Shown here one piece after another: positions 29,201-37,395 of a stretch of DNA of 64,000 nt. Made by a program: the position numbers and the translations under genes. How positions within the stretch are numbered: the stretch's first letter is position 1; each line of letters opens with the position of its first letter. This DNA is from Ectobius pallidus (Eukaryota > Arthropoda > Insecta > Blattodea > Ectobiidae), in NCBI GenBank assembly GCA_964059195.1, contig CAXKWD010000010.1:930001-994000 (forward strand). Direction: 5' to 3'. Under the pieces are notes generated by a model. The model worked only from the letters and a program-made list of their open reading frames with translations, did no database searches and had not been told where the DNA came from.

Positions 29201-29475
29201 TATCGGTGATATGCTAATGGCAAAACACGGGTTGTAAATTTTGCTTTAATAGAAAGAATACTGTTGCCTAGCAATGAGTTTTACAACACAAAAGTGTTGC
29301 CTAGCAATGCAATTTTAAACCGGAAACTGTTGCCTAGCAATGTCATCAAAAAGAACTGTTGCTTAGCAATGTCATTTTTATACGCAATATTGCTACCTAT
29401 TATAAACGTTTAAAAAAAGATACTGTTGCGTAGCAATGTCAATTTCAGACACAAAACATTTACTTTTCAATGCAT
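17241..29475. repeat. Satellite array, right block
   Basis: This continues the array at 1-15,566 in the same orientation and phase after the solo LTR. It carries the same 33-bp sub-repeats, 560-bp monomers and occasional 300-bp short monomers (for example spacers near 26,620 and 26,915). It ends abruptly at about 29,475 inside a sub-repeat, after TTTCAATGCATTT, where the gypsy LTR begins. No satellite sequence appears anywhere to the right, so either the array ends here or the far side has been lost or rearranged. Confidence 0.97.
17725..25315. repeat. Higher-order repeat, five-monomer unit of 2,810 bp
   Basis: Rare variants recur at fixed distance. AATGTCCAAACATGGG is at about 17,950, 20,491 and 23,301, and the variants ATCCATGCCCGTC, CCTTACCCATGAT and GAAAGTGAGGGC repeat in the same order. 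The second unit (about 20,262-23,071) and third (about 23,072-25,315, incomplete) are offset by exactly 2,810 bp and differ by only a few bases. The first unit (from about 17,725) is 269 bp shorter, because a segment corresponding to about 21,130-21,400 is missing. This is the most recently amplified part of the array. Confidence 0.88.
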
Positions 29476-31057
29476 TTGGGGCGGTACTCGATGAAAGGTG
29501 GCCTGGATGTGGACTGGGATTTGTTCGGGAAAAGTACTTACTTCGAACCTTCGTTGGAGTCCTCTGGGTTTGCACCCCAAACTTCTACGGATGCTGTTGC
29601 TCAGGGTATCAAACGAATCATCTCAGGGATATTGTTATAGCTAGTTATACCTTTTGAAATGATAACCACACTATAAATTTTGATTATCGAAATTTATTCA
29701 TTTGAACTGTAAATTGTGTAACTGTCTGCGCGTCGTCACCACTTTTGTTTCACTTGTCATTTACTTACGTGAATTATGTTCTTCTTATTTATCACAATAT
29801 AAATCAGACTCACACGCTTATTTATCTTGAATAAGTTGTGCTTCATATGTAGTTGTGGCAGTGAGAATCGCCATAGCTAGGTATAGGTTTTACGCGACTT
29901 CTCCACGAGAGCAAGATGCGGAGGTCTGCTCTGTTTCAAGAGTGATGATTGAGTGTCGTTCTAGTAACGCTATCTTTCGCGGTTAAGGATGCTTTTCTCC
30001 CATTGGCTACATGTTTCGTTACGTAAATCGTTCTTATTGGTTAAGCCAATTCGCGGGTTGAAATTATGAACTTAGTACGTTGTATTTTAAATACATACGT
30101 TTCTTCTACAGTTAATATTTGGAATTTGGAATTGCAAAATAATAATAATAATCGAATTTTGAATACATACGTTTCTTTTACTGTTAATGTTTCTAATTTG
30201 GAAACATAAAATAATAATAATAATCGAAATGAGAATTTTGATACCGAAAATAATAATAATAATAATAATTTGGATAATAGAATAAATAATAATTAGCTAT
30301 TGTTTTATAAATAAACCGAAAGGGTGGAACAATTCCAGTCTCAAATGCCCCTGTGTTAATTTAATTATGTCCGAAAAGGTAAATAATTAAATTAACACAT
30401 CATACCCCAGAATATTTATTCTTATCAAATTTTGAATTACGCTTGAATTTGTAAAAACTTAAAATGAATATTTTAAAGTGGTGGATGACGACATATGAAT
30501 TAGTGTAGCATAAGTGTATGTGTCAAACATTACAACTTCAATTTAAATAATTTCTTACCAAAATTATTTATATACAAACAACTTACATCAGGTTTGTATC
30601 ACCTCGCATTCTTTTAACACCATCTAAAAAAAATGAAAACTATTGGAACAATATATGAAAATAATATTAAACATTCTTAACTTGAAACAACTCTTTGAAA
30701 AATGAACATATTTTGTATATGTCAGCACTTCTTCTTAGTTATAGAGAATTTTTTTTAACATTTTGAAAAGATATATATGTCGAGATTTTTCTCATCGTTC
30801 ATATTTCATATATATGTCGAGACTTTCTCATCGTTCATATTTGATATTTATGTCGAGATTTTCTCTTCGTTCTCACAATATCACTCACTTATTTATCTTA
30901 CACAAATTCTCTTTCTTGAATCACTATATAACATGTGCTTTCATAAGACATACTAATGTAACACACCATATATTAACAAACAAATATGCAATTTCACACT
31001 ATGTTGTTCTACATAACAACATTAACCTATTAAATCATAAACATTTTATATACAACA
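29476..31057 (-). repeat. 3' LTR of the gypsy element (1.58 kb)
   Basis: On the minus strand the LTR starts TGTTG at 31,057 right after a polypurine tract and should end CAACA. The right-hand copy keeps TGTTGGGG at 39,439 on the plus strand, but here the junction reads CATTTGGGG, so the last two bases (TG) are lost or changed at the satellite border. Only 29,476-29,802 is shared with the right copy. U3 contains two 72-bp repeats (30,085-30,228), AAT microsatellites and three copies of a 37-bp motif around GTCGAGA-TTTCTC-TCGTTC (about 30,772-30,880). An open frame at 30,763-31,074 is not considered a gene. Confidence 0.85.
30085..30228. repeat. Two tandem 72-bp units in the gypsy LTR
   Basis: Units at 30,085-30,156 and about 30,157-30,228 share AATACATACGTTTCTT, a TTAAT-TTT stretch, AATTTGGAA and an (AAT)n run ending in TCGAA. 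Together with three copies of a 37-bp unit at about 30,772-30,880 they form repeats within U3. An enhancer-like role is plausible for an LTR but unproven. Confidence 0.7.
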
Positions 31058-31067
31058 TTACCCTCTT
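31058..31067 (-). promoter_or_regulatory. Polypurine tract of the gypsy element
   Basis: On the minus strand AAGAGGGTAA lies directly before the LTR start TGTTG and about 50 nt after the integrase stop. This is the expected place for the primer of plus-strand DNA synthesis. It fixes the inner end of the 3' LTR. Confidence 0.75.
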
Positions 31068-31115
31068 AAAATAACAAACAATTTATATACATATATCACA
31101 TTAATGTTCAATCCA

Positions 31116-32636
31116 TCAGACTTGGTGCTCTTCGTGATATGGTCTCAATAAAGATTTGTGATAACGTCCTACTACTTTATTATTTACAGTACTTAACTCA
31201 TAAGTATGGTTGTTGAAATTCTTAGTAATTATAAATGGTCCACGGTAAACCATATTCATGCGTCTATATCTCTTATGTAGTGCACTGGATAAACTTTTAT
31301 TCCGTAACAATACTCTTGTGCCTACTTCTGGATTCCATGTTGCTTTGTATCGCTTTACTTTTGACTTTCTCTTTTCTGCCCTACTTCTTATTCTATCCAG
31401 AGCTCTCTTACATAATTCCTCGTTTGACATTTTCTTGCCCTTATAGAATTTAGCTTGGGGAAGATTTGCAATAATTGGATCAGGATCTTTACCTGTCATC
31501 AAAGTGTATGGTGAAGCTAATGAAGTTGCGTTTACTGAGTGATTTATTACTTTCTCTATCACATTACATTGGCTAACCCAATTTGTATGTGACTTATGAC
31601 ACAAGATTCTCAAATACAAAGTAATGTCTCTCATAATTCTTTCCGCGAAATTTGCTTGGGGAAAGTAACTTGAACTATGGAAAATTTTGATATTCTTTGC
31701 CCTTAACGAATTTTGGAAATGACTACTGGTAAATGATGTGGCATTATCACAAAGTACTGCTTCAATATCTCCAAACGTCGGGATATAATCATTAATGATC
31801 TTGCTTACACATGCTTTCGAAGTTGCTCTTCGCACTGGATAAATTTTTACAAACTTGGTAAAACAATCATACATTACGAAAATATATTTACAACCGAATC
31901 TACCTTGTGGTAATTCACCATGAAAATCTAACGCTACTAAACTATTTTTAGTCTCTCTGATGATGTTCTTAGGTTCTGTATCATATTTTATGTTCAGCGG
32001 TTTTGCTGCTTGGCAAGTGGTACATACTTTAAGAATTTGCCTAATTTTCCTCGCCATATGCTTGAAATAAAAATCTTTACCCAAATTTATTAACACTTTC
32101 TCTGAACCGGAATGACATAAAGCTTGATGATAACATTTAATTAGGTCATGTTCTAAACATCTTGGAACATAAACTTTCCACTTTAACTCATCTGAACCAC
32201 ACAATTTGTACAAAACTCCATCAAATAATCCTACTGTACTAACTGGTTTGTAACTACTACTTTGAACTTCTTCTACATTACTACTTATATTATTTACAAT
32301 ATCGTTATCAGCATCCATATGAGTACCATTTACGTCTGATAAATTGATCATCAACTGATTTTCTGATGACGCACTACTCTCTGAAAGTTCCTGGATTGTC
32401 TTAGCACAAGTTAGTAATTCAGCAATCGTTTCGTCTTCAGACTGCAATTTCTTAATATCTTTGAACCCTTTTATTAATCCTTTGGATCCTACACATGGCA
32501 AAGTTAAAATACACACTTCTTGTTTTGGTGAAGCAATTGTATCTGGAATATTAGAGTGTTGGTCTAAACGGCTTAACAGATCTGCGAAAATATTTTCTCT
32601 TCCGGGAATGTGCTTGATTACTATGTCGTATGACAT
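31116..32636 (-). CDS. pol: Gypsy pol, C-terminal part: RNase H tail and integrase
   Basis: The product joins element cDNA to the target. The 506-residue frame begins with the end of RNase H and its connection (IKHIPGRENIFADLLSRLDQ), then the zinc-binding HHCC module (H170, H175, C205, C208) and the catalytic core with D237 in VALDFHG, D297 in LCDNATSF and E332 in AERIMR, a D,D-34/35-E arrangement. A basic C-terminal region includes RYRRMNMVYRGPFII, typical of gypsy integrases. The frame is the same as the upstream protease-RT frame; only the TAA at 32,673-32,675 separates them, so the methionine at 32,636 is an internal residue and not a real start. No chromodomain is evident. Confidence 0.92.
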   Translation of the reverse strand: MSYDIVIKHIPGRENIFADLLSRLDQHSNIPDTIASPKQEVCILTLPCVGSKGLIKGFKDIKKLQSEDETIAELLTCAKTIQELSESSASSENQLMINLSDVNGTHMDADNDIVNNISSNVEEVQSSSYKPVSTVGLFDGVLYKLCGSDELKWKVYVPRCLEHDLIKCYHQALCHSGSEKVLINLGKDFYFKHMARKIRQILKVCTTCQAAKPLNIKYDTEPKNIIRETKNSLVALDFHGELPQGRFGCKYIFVMYDCFTKFVKIYPVRRATSKACVSKIINDYIPTFGDIEAVLCDNATSFTSSHFQNSLRAKNIKIFHSSSYFPQANFAERIMRDITLYLRILCHKSHTNWVSQCNVIEKVINHSVNATSLASPYTLMTGKDPDPIIANLPQAKFYKGKKMSNEELCKRALDRIRSRAEKRKSKVKRYKATWNPEVGTRVLLRNKSLSSALHKRYRRMNMVYRGPFIITKNFNNHTYELSTVNNKVVGRYHKSLLRPYHEEHQV

Positions 32637-32672
32637 GATTTCATGTATGTATCTTGAAATCTTAGAGTTTGT

Positions 32673-32675
32673 TTA
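32673..32675 (-). other. In-frame nonsense codon in gypsy pol
   Basis: TAA follows LAFMQKCR in the RNase H region, and the same frame continues uninterrupted for the next 12 codons into the integrase frame. It is the only stop in pol, so a single substitution is the simplest cause. As it stands it would cut integrase off from the polyprotein. Confidence 0.88.
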
Positions 32676-34655
32676 TCTACATTTTTGCATGAAAGCTAGG
32701 GAAATGTGATCAGTATACACTGTAACTTGCTTATTGAATACATAATGTCTGAATTTTGTTAGTGCATAGTATATGGCACTTACTTCTAATTCCGAAATGC
32801 AAGCTCTTTGTTCCGTACTACTTAAACTTCTCGAAGCTGTAGCTATTACATGAGTTTCACCGGATTCATCAATCTGACTGAGAATACATCCTATCGCTTT
32901 GCATGAAGAGTCTGTATGTATTATATACGGCCTATCATCGTTTGGTCTTTCTAATAAGATAGCTCTCGAAAACAATTCTTTTACTCTATTGAAAGCACGA
33001 TCATGTTCGTCTGTCCATTTCCAACGAATTCCCTTTTTCAATAATTCCCTAAGGGGTGCTACCTCCTTAGCATAATTAACTAGAAATCTACTTTGGAACT
33101 GCCATACGCCTAAAAGACGACGTAACTGCTTAACAGTGCGTGGTACTGGAATATTTTGTATTGAAGTGATACGGTTTGGATTAGGTTTGATACCTTCGGA
33201 AGTTACTACATAATCTACGAATTCTACTTCTTTCTGAAAGAAACATGTTTTAGAAGGTTTGACCGTCATGCCATGTTCACGAAACTTTGTCAAAACATAG
33301 TCGATATTTGATAAATGGGTTTCAAAATCATCGTTACTAAGAAGAAAATCATCTAAATAGGAAACGATTCCTTTAGTTTCAGTTTCTGGAAAAATAGCAC
33401 TTAGCGCTCGTAGTAAGGCACTTCCGCTTGTCTTATAGCCAAATGGGCATCTAGTGAATTCATACGTACGTCCATTATGATTGAAAGCTGTATACTTCCT
33501 ATCCTCTTTGCGTAATGAAATTTGCCAAAATGAATGAGTCAAATCTATGCTCGAAAAACATTTTCCATTTTCTAACCTACTGAGCAATTGTTCAATACTT
33601 TCTGGACGGTAGTTATCTGTAGCGATATAATTGTTCATATGCCTCGCATCAACGGTAAGGCGAAGTGACTTATCCTTTTTAAATGTCCAACACAAGGGGT
33701 TAATGTACTTTGAGGTCAAAATTTCGATTACTCCTGAATCTAACATTTTCTGAATTGTCATATCAGCTTCCTTCTTCAATGCAATCGGAATTGGTCTACT
33801 CTTATATGCAAATTCGTCAACTGGTTCGATGTCAAACTTATGTTCGTAGATATTACATAGTCCTACGTTTTCTGAAAATACTTCTTTATTCTTGACTAGT
33901 ATCGAAAACAATCTATCACGTTGATTTTCATCTAAGTTATGAGCCATATCTACTTTTTCCTTCAAAATAACCATTGTTGTAGAGTTCGCGCTAGGGTCGG
34001 CTTCTTTTACTTCACTCGTACAGACATAACCTATTTCTACTCGCACTATGTTGACATCCCCGTCAACTTTATTCTCATATCTATCAGCGCAGTCATCGCA
34101 ATTCAATGTCATACATTTAAATACTTCCTCATCATTATTTATATCATCGCAGCAAGGGCCTACTTTATGAATCATCATCTCATTCATCTGAATATTTTCT
34201 ACTATAAACGTCTCGTACGGAATATCATTGTCACCTATCTCGCTAGACGCGTCTCTCCTACTCAAATCATTATCGAATGGAATGCTCATCCTATGTCCTC
34301 TTAAGCTCAATACTAGATTGTTATCTTCAAAACTTATTATACTGTTGTACTCGGTAAACACATCGACTCCAATAATAACATCTGTTACTAATTTCGGGAC
34401 TACTAAGAAAAATATTTCAAATTTTACATCACCAATGTTGACATCTAACATGCATTGAAATTTTACTGACTGTTTCGCTCTTTTTATCACTACCGTGCAT
34501 GATAATCCGCAAATGGGAATTGAAATTAACTTGATTTTCTTTTGGATTAGCTTGTTATACAAAGATTCACTTATTACGCTATTAGAACATCCTGTGTCTA
34601 CTAATGCAGTCGTTTCATAATTTCCTATCACTACTTTTATTCTAGGAGGATCCAT
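32673..34655 (-). CDS. pol: Gypsy pol: protease, reverse transcriptase, RNase H
   Basis: The 660-residue frame encodes the aspartic protease (ALVDTGCSNS, catalytic DTG at 20-22), reverse transcriptase (D371 in SSIDLTHSFWQI and the YLDD box at 433-436), the thumb/connection (GIKPNPNRITSIQNIPVP) and RNase H (D582 in IHTDSSCK, E624 in ELEVSAIYYAL, D649 in VYTDH). The frame is open upstream of its first ATG as far as 34,819, so the true N-terminus is probably made by -1 frameshifting from gag and not at 34,655. The enzyme would copy element RNA to DNA in a cytoplasmic particle. It ends prematurely at the TAA at 32,673. Confidence 0.95.
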   Translation of the reverse strand: MDPPRIKVVIGNYETTALVDTGCSNSVISESLYNKLIQKKIKLISIPICGLSCTVVIKRAKQSVKFQCMLDVNIGDVKFEIFFLVVPKLVTDVIIGVDVFTEYNSIISFEDNNLVLSLRGHRMSIPFDNDLSRRDASSEIGDNDIPYETFIVENIQMNEMMIHKVGPCCDDINNDEEVFKCMTLNCDDCADRYENKVDGDVNIVRVEIGYVCTSEVKEADPSANSTTMVILKEKVDMAHNLDENQRDRLFSILVKNKEVFSENVGLCNIYEHKFDIEPVDEFAYKSRPIPIALKKEADMTIQKMLDSGVIEILTSKYINPLCWTFKKDKSLRLTVDARHMNNYIATDNYRPESIEQLLSRLENGKCFSSIDLTHSFWQISLRKEDRKYTAFNHNGRTYEFTRCPFGYKTSGSALLRALSAIFPETETKGIVSYLDDFLLSNDDFETHLSNIDYVLTKFREHGMTVKPSKTCFFQKEVEFVDYVVTSEGIKPNPNRITSIQNIPVPRTVKQLRRLLGVWQFQSRFLVNYAKEVAPLRELLKKGIRWKWTDEHDRAFNRVKELFSRAILLERPNDDRPYIIHTDSSCKAIGCILSQIDESGETHVIATASRSLSSTEQRACISELEVSAIYYALTKFRHYVFNKQVTVYTDHISLAFMQKCR

Positions 34656-34775
34656 AATAACCTCACTCTTGTTTGCATTACTCTTTTGTTCACTAGGCTT
34701 ACTACTTGAAAAATCTCCTTGTGCCTGAATACTGTATATGGGTTCTATTTGTTTGTCTGAATTAACTGAACTTGT

Positions 34776-34820
34776 GCCAACACCATCCGAACCCTCGAGA
34801 TATTGGCTTTCTAGTTTAAC
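34776..34820 (-). promoter_or_regulatory. Programmed -1 frameshift signal between gag and pol
   Basis: On the minus strand gag ends G TTA AAC TAG. G TTA AAC (34,820-34,814) is a known functional type of X XXY YYZ slippery heptamer, in the correct phase with gag, and TAG is the gag stop (34,813-34,811). Pol is open in exactly the -1 frame from this point. Six nucleotides after the heptamer, GCCAATATC (34,807-34,799) can pair with GGTGTTGGC (34,784-34,776): nine base pairs, two of them G-U, around a 14-nt loop. Heptamer, spacing and stem together make a textbook signal. Whether the loop forms a pseudoknot is unknown. Confidence 0.85.
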
Positions 34821-35332
34821 GGTTGTGCATTACCGCCATTATCCTGGTCATGAATTTCTACTATGTCATCAGATACATTTTCATTACGTGCACTATTGTT
34901 GAATGGTCTGGCTCTAGGATTTAATGAATTTTGCTGAGTCTCAACACTTTTGACTCGCCATTTACCATTATTTACTGACTGACCTGGCCTAACTTGACTA
35001 TCATCACCATTGTTATCATTACCTCTCCTATTGTAGTTACGATTCTGATACCTTCTACGATAACCTTGGTTTCTCATCCAGGGCATCTTTCTCCAAGAGT
35101 TTGGATTATTTCCATTTCCGCCATTCTGTCTATTGAAGGTAACATGGTTAATCTGATTTCTTTCATTGTTATTCCTATTATATGGCCTATTTCCTGACCT
35201 GTTCTGAAAATATCTGGTATTATTCCTATTCTGATTAGGCATATGGCCTCTGTAAGTATTTCTAGCATCATAACTTCTATCACAATCGTTTACATTACCT
35301 TCTGCCCCTACCCCAGAATTTGTAAACCTATT
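34811..35332 (-). CDS. gag: Gypsy gag, C-terminal part (nucleocapsid-like, no zinc knuckle)
   Basis: This is the 3' part of gag after the transposon insertion. It is rich in Asn, Arg and Gly (NRNYNRRGNDNN, RRRYQNRN), like a nucleic-acid-binding nucleocapsid tail, but I see no CX2CX4HX4C knuckle. The frame is open from the insertion site (35,332) through the ATG at 35,242 to the TAG at 34,811. If the 2,059-bp insert and one 4-bp duplication are ignored the frame is the same as that of the upstream gag segment (the insert plus duplication is 2,063 bp). The stop directly follows the frameshift heptamer. Confidence 0.85.
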   Translation of the reverse strand, partial: NRFTNSGVGAEGNVNDCDRSYDARNTYRGHMPNQNRNNTRYFQNRSGNRPYNRNNNERNQINHVTFNRQNGGNGNNPNSWRKMPWMRNQGYRRRYQNRNYNRRGNDNNGDDSQVRPGQSVNNGKWRVKSVETQQNSLNPRARPFNNSARNENVSDDIVEIHDQDNGGNAQPLN

Positions 35333-35847
35333 AGTGCTGCCCTGCTAGGCAAAAATGCCTTAACTCCACTTTTTGCCGAAAATGAGTTACATGCATATCC
35401 ATGATGTACATGTTGTTCTGCATCTGCTGAAATAATAAAATCCCATTAAAAATACCTTATCTCCAAAATGAGCTACGTTAAGAAGGAAATCAGCCTTATG
35501 TCCATTATAAGAGAGGAAAATACCTTATCTCCTTCTCAAAGTGGATTTAAGGTTAATTTCCTTCCTATGAGTAACAAGTAGAAAATCCACATCAGAAACA
35601 AAATTACCTTAAGTATCGAGAAGCTCTGAGTTAAGGTAAAATTTATTCTTTATTTAGGCTAAAAACTACCTTATATGAGAATATAGTTAACATTGTAATG
35701 TAAATTGCATTTAGAATTTTTAAACTTGAAAACAGATGAAAGCAATAAATGTGCTATTTTTTTATTGGATGTTGGCAACTTATAATTTTGCAAGATCGGA
35801 TGGATGCAATCAGTGATATTATCTTCGTTGGTCAAATGTAATTTTAA

Positions 35848-36479
35848 CCCTTTAAGCCGCAGAGCCGCCTCAGGAATTACCCTCCGAGGATATTTAAATG
35901 CTACGCCCCCCTATAGCACAAATTTTGCCTTGTAACTTGTAACTTAGTGCTGATAAGTATATAAATTTTCAATTGTGTGAACTGGCATGGAAGCAGGTAT
36001 CAATATAAAATCCTTGGTCGCATTCAGGACAGCAATATGCATCCAACCTTCTTTCATTCTCGAAGGTTTTTTGTGTTTCTCTTTTCTGTGGGTGGTATTT
36101 TTTCTGGAAAATGTCTCTCTCTGACTATTTTGGGTAAGATATATTGCAGGCTGTCCTTGAATGAGTGTGTTTATGGCTCTCCAGTATATATATTGAAAAG
36201 AAAATCAATTAGTAGGAGTTTGAGCAAATGGTTTCCCAAGAATTTCTTCTGTATTGCTAGATGTTTAAACCCCTCTTATTTAAGCTAATGTAACAAAAAA
36301 TACTTCCGCTCGTGGAGTGTGGTCTACATTCATCTTTGTGGAAACAGTTCAAAATTCTGTCAATGGATGACACATATATATCTGAGTTAATACACTGGTA
36401 TGCTTAAAACCTTCGTCAAACTGGTCCACAGAAAGTACTCATGCGCTTCGTTCTTAGTGAATCAAATCAGCTCTAAGGG
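35848..36479 (-). mobile_element. piggyBac-type remnant nested in the gag transposon
   Basis: The 632-bp segment lies between TTAA at 35,844-35,847 and TTAA at 36,480-36,483. Its ends are CCCTTTAAGC on the left and, reading inward from the right, CCCTTAGAGC. TTAA target sites with CCC...GGG termini are the hallmark of piggyBac. Inside, on the minus strand, is the broken end of a piggyBac-type transposase, which supports the assignment independently. Confidence 0.85.
35969..36180 (-). pseudogene. piggyBac transposase, C-terminal fragment
   Basis: Two minus-strand frames read as the end of a piggyBac-type transposase. The upstream one contains RHFPEKIPPTEKR, the basic linker before the zinc-binding tail. 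The downstream one, from about 36,060 to the stop at 35,969, contains YCCPECDQGFYIDTCFH, the cysteine/histidine-rich C-terminal domain (CxxC...CF-H). A frameshift near 36,060 separates them, and further stops lie upstream (around 36,178). The DDD catalytic core is absent, so this cannot make an enzyme. Confidence 0.8.
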
Positions 36480-36581
36480 TTAATTAAAAATATTTTAAAA
36501 TTATTTGTTGTTGTGAAATGAATTAAGTAAGACTATTATCAAGCTAGTTGACTTCATTTGAAATAAGATAAATAATGTAAA

Positions 36582-36989
36582 ATGGCTGATGAAAAAGGAA
36601 GAATGTGTAGTGCAAGATCTTCAAAAATTATGTCCATGTTAATGGAAGGATTAGAAACTAACTGTGAAACAGATTTGTTGGATATAGCACAACCTGTTAA
36701 TGGACAAGATGACAACATTGCAGGGATGGTATACACTGAGCTACCACCAGTTAAGTTGCCGCAGCCAGGAAGTACTTCTGCAGCTAACTGCTTTGATGTT
36801 CTACGAATTATTTCAACTGTCTTAAGACGATAAATTTTACAATGTCAGCTATAAGATCGTAGCCTCAACATTAGGGGAAACAACTCCACCATCGTCAGCA
36901 GCAATTGAATCTGAAATCCAGTTTACAAAACTAGGGCATCCTAGGAAACGACGTAAATTTGACATATCACTTGGAGATCGATATTGATT
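36582..36989 (+). pseudogene. Unrecognised frames inside the gag transposon
   Basis: A plus-strand frame (36,582-36,833, 83 codons) starts with ATG after about 100 bp of AT-rich sequence and encodes an acidic peptide beginning MADEKGRMCSARSSKIM. About 70 bp later another frame reads KLGHPRKRRKFDISLGDRY and stops at 36,989. The basic RKRRK run could be a nuclear signal and the two could be the start of a transposase reading frame broken by deletion or an intron. I do not recognise the family. Confidence 0.35.
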
Positions 36990-37395
36990 AAATTAATTAA
37001 GGTAAAACTATCCTACTTTGAGTGAAAGAAAATGTAATAAAAACTAGTTTCCTACAAAAATAGTTACACATATAATCCGAATAGGAAGGAATTATGCCTT
37101 AAGTACATCGACTTAAGGCAATTTTGCTTCCGTTTGGCAACTTAAGGTATTTTTCCTTCAAATGATGTAAGCAAATGGTAAGGAAATATGCCTTAACTCC
37201 ACATATTTCCATAACTATGACCCTTTTGAATGTTTTAAGGCTCTCATATAAATTTTACACTTTATCTTAACTCATTTATCATATTAGAATTTATAAAACA
37301 CATTTTAAAAGTTGTGGCCTAGGTCAAAATGCAAAAAGGCGATTTACTCAAAACTGTGACAGATGGAGTTAAGGTTTTCTGGCGTAGCAGGGCAG

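Larger units (their letters stand above)
35337..37395. mobile_element. Unclassified DNA transposon with 4-bp target duplication, inside gag
   Basis: The 2,059-bp element is bounded by AGTG on both sides (35,333-35,336 and 37,396-37,399). Its terminal inverted repeats begin with the perfect 11-mer CTGCCCTGCTA and stay similar for about 33 bp (CCTTAACTCCA is shared). The inside is crowded with CCTTAA/TTAAGG motifs on both strands, likely subterminal repeats. It holds a nested piggyBac-type remnant and a plus-strand frame at 36,582-36,833. A 4-bp duplication is known for Sola1 and Chapaev among others, but nothing here decides between them. No full transposase is visible, so it is non-autonomous or a deletion derivative. 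Confidence 0.82.

Noticed and set aside
1..29475. CRISPR-like array (regular short repeats with varying spacers)
   Set aside because: The cores vary, the linkers repeat every 561 bp by position, and the surrounding elements are eukaryotic retrotransposons. It is a satellite.
1..29475. Dozens of 60-81-codon frames on both strands, several nearly identical
   Set aside because: They follow the repeat phase, start and stop within sub-repeats, and appear equally on both strands. There is no sign of coding selection.
29436..29657. 73-codon frame across the satellite-LTR junction
   Set aside because: A chance fusion of satellite and LTR; the LTR part recurs at 39,443 in non-coding context.
30763..31074. 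103-codon frame (MKRYICRDFSHRSYF...)
   Set aside because: It lies in the gypsy LTR across its 37-bp U3 repeats and its repeated residues reflect those; it also crosses the LTR end and polypurine tract.
31235..34458. Plus-strand frames over gypsy pol
   Set aside because: They are antisense to clear protease, RT and integrase domains.
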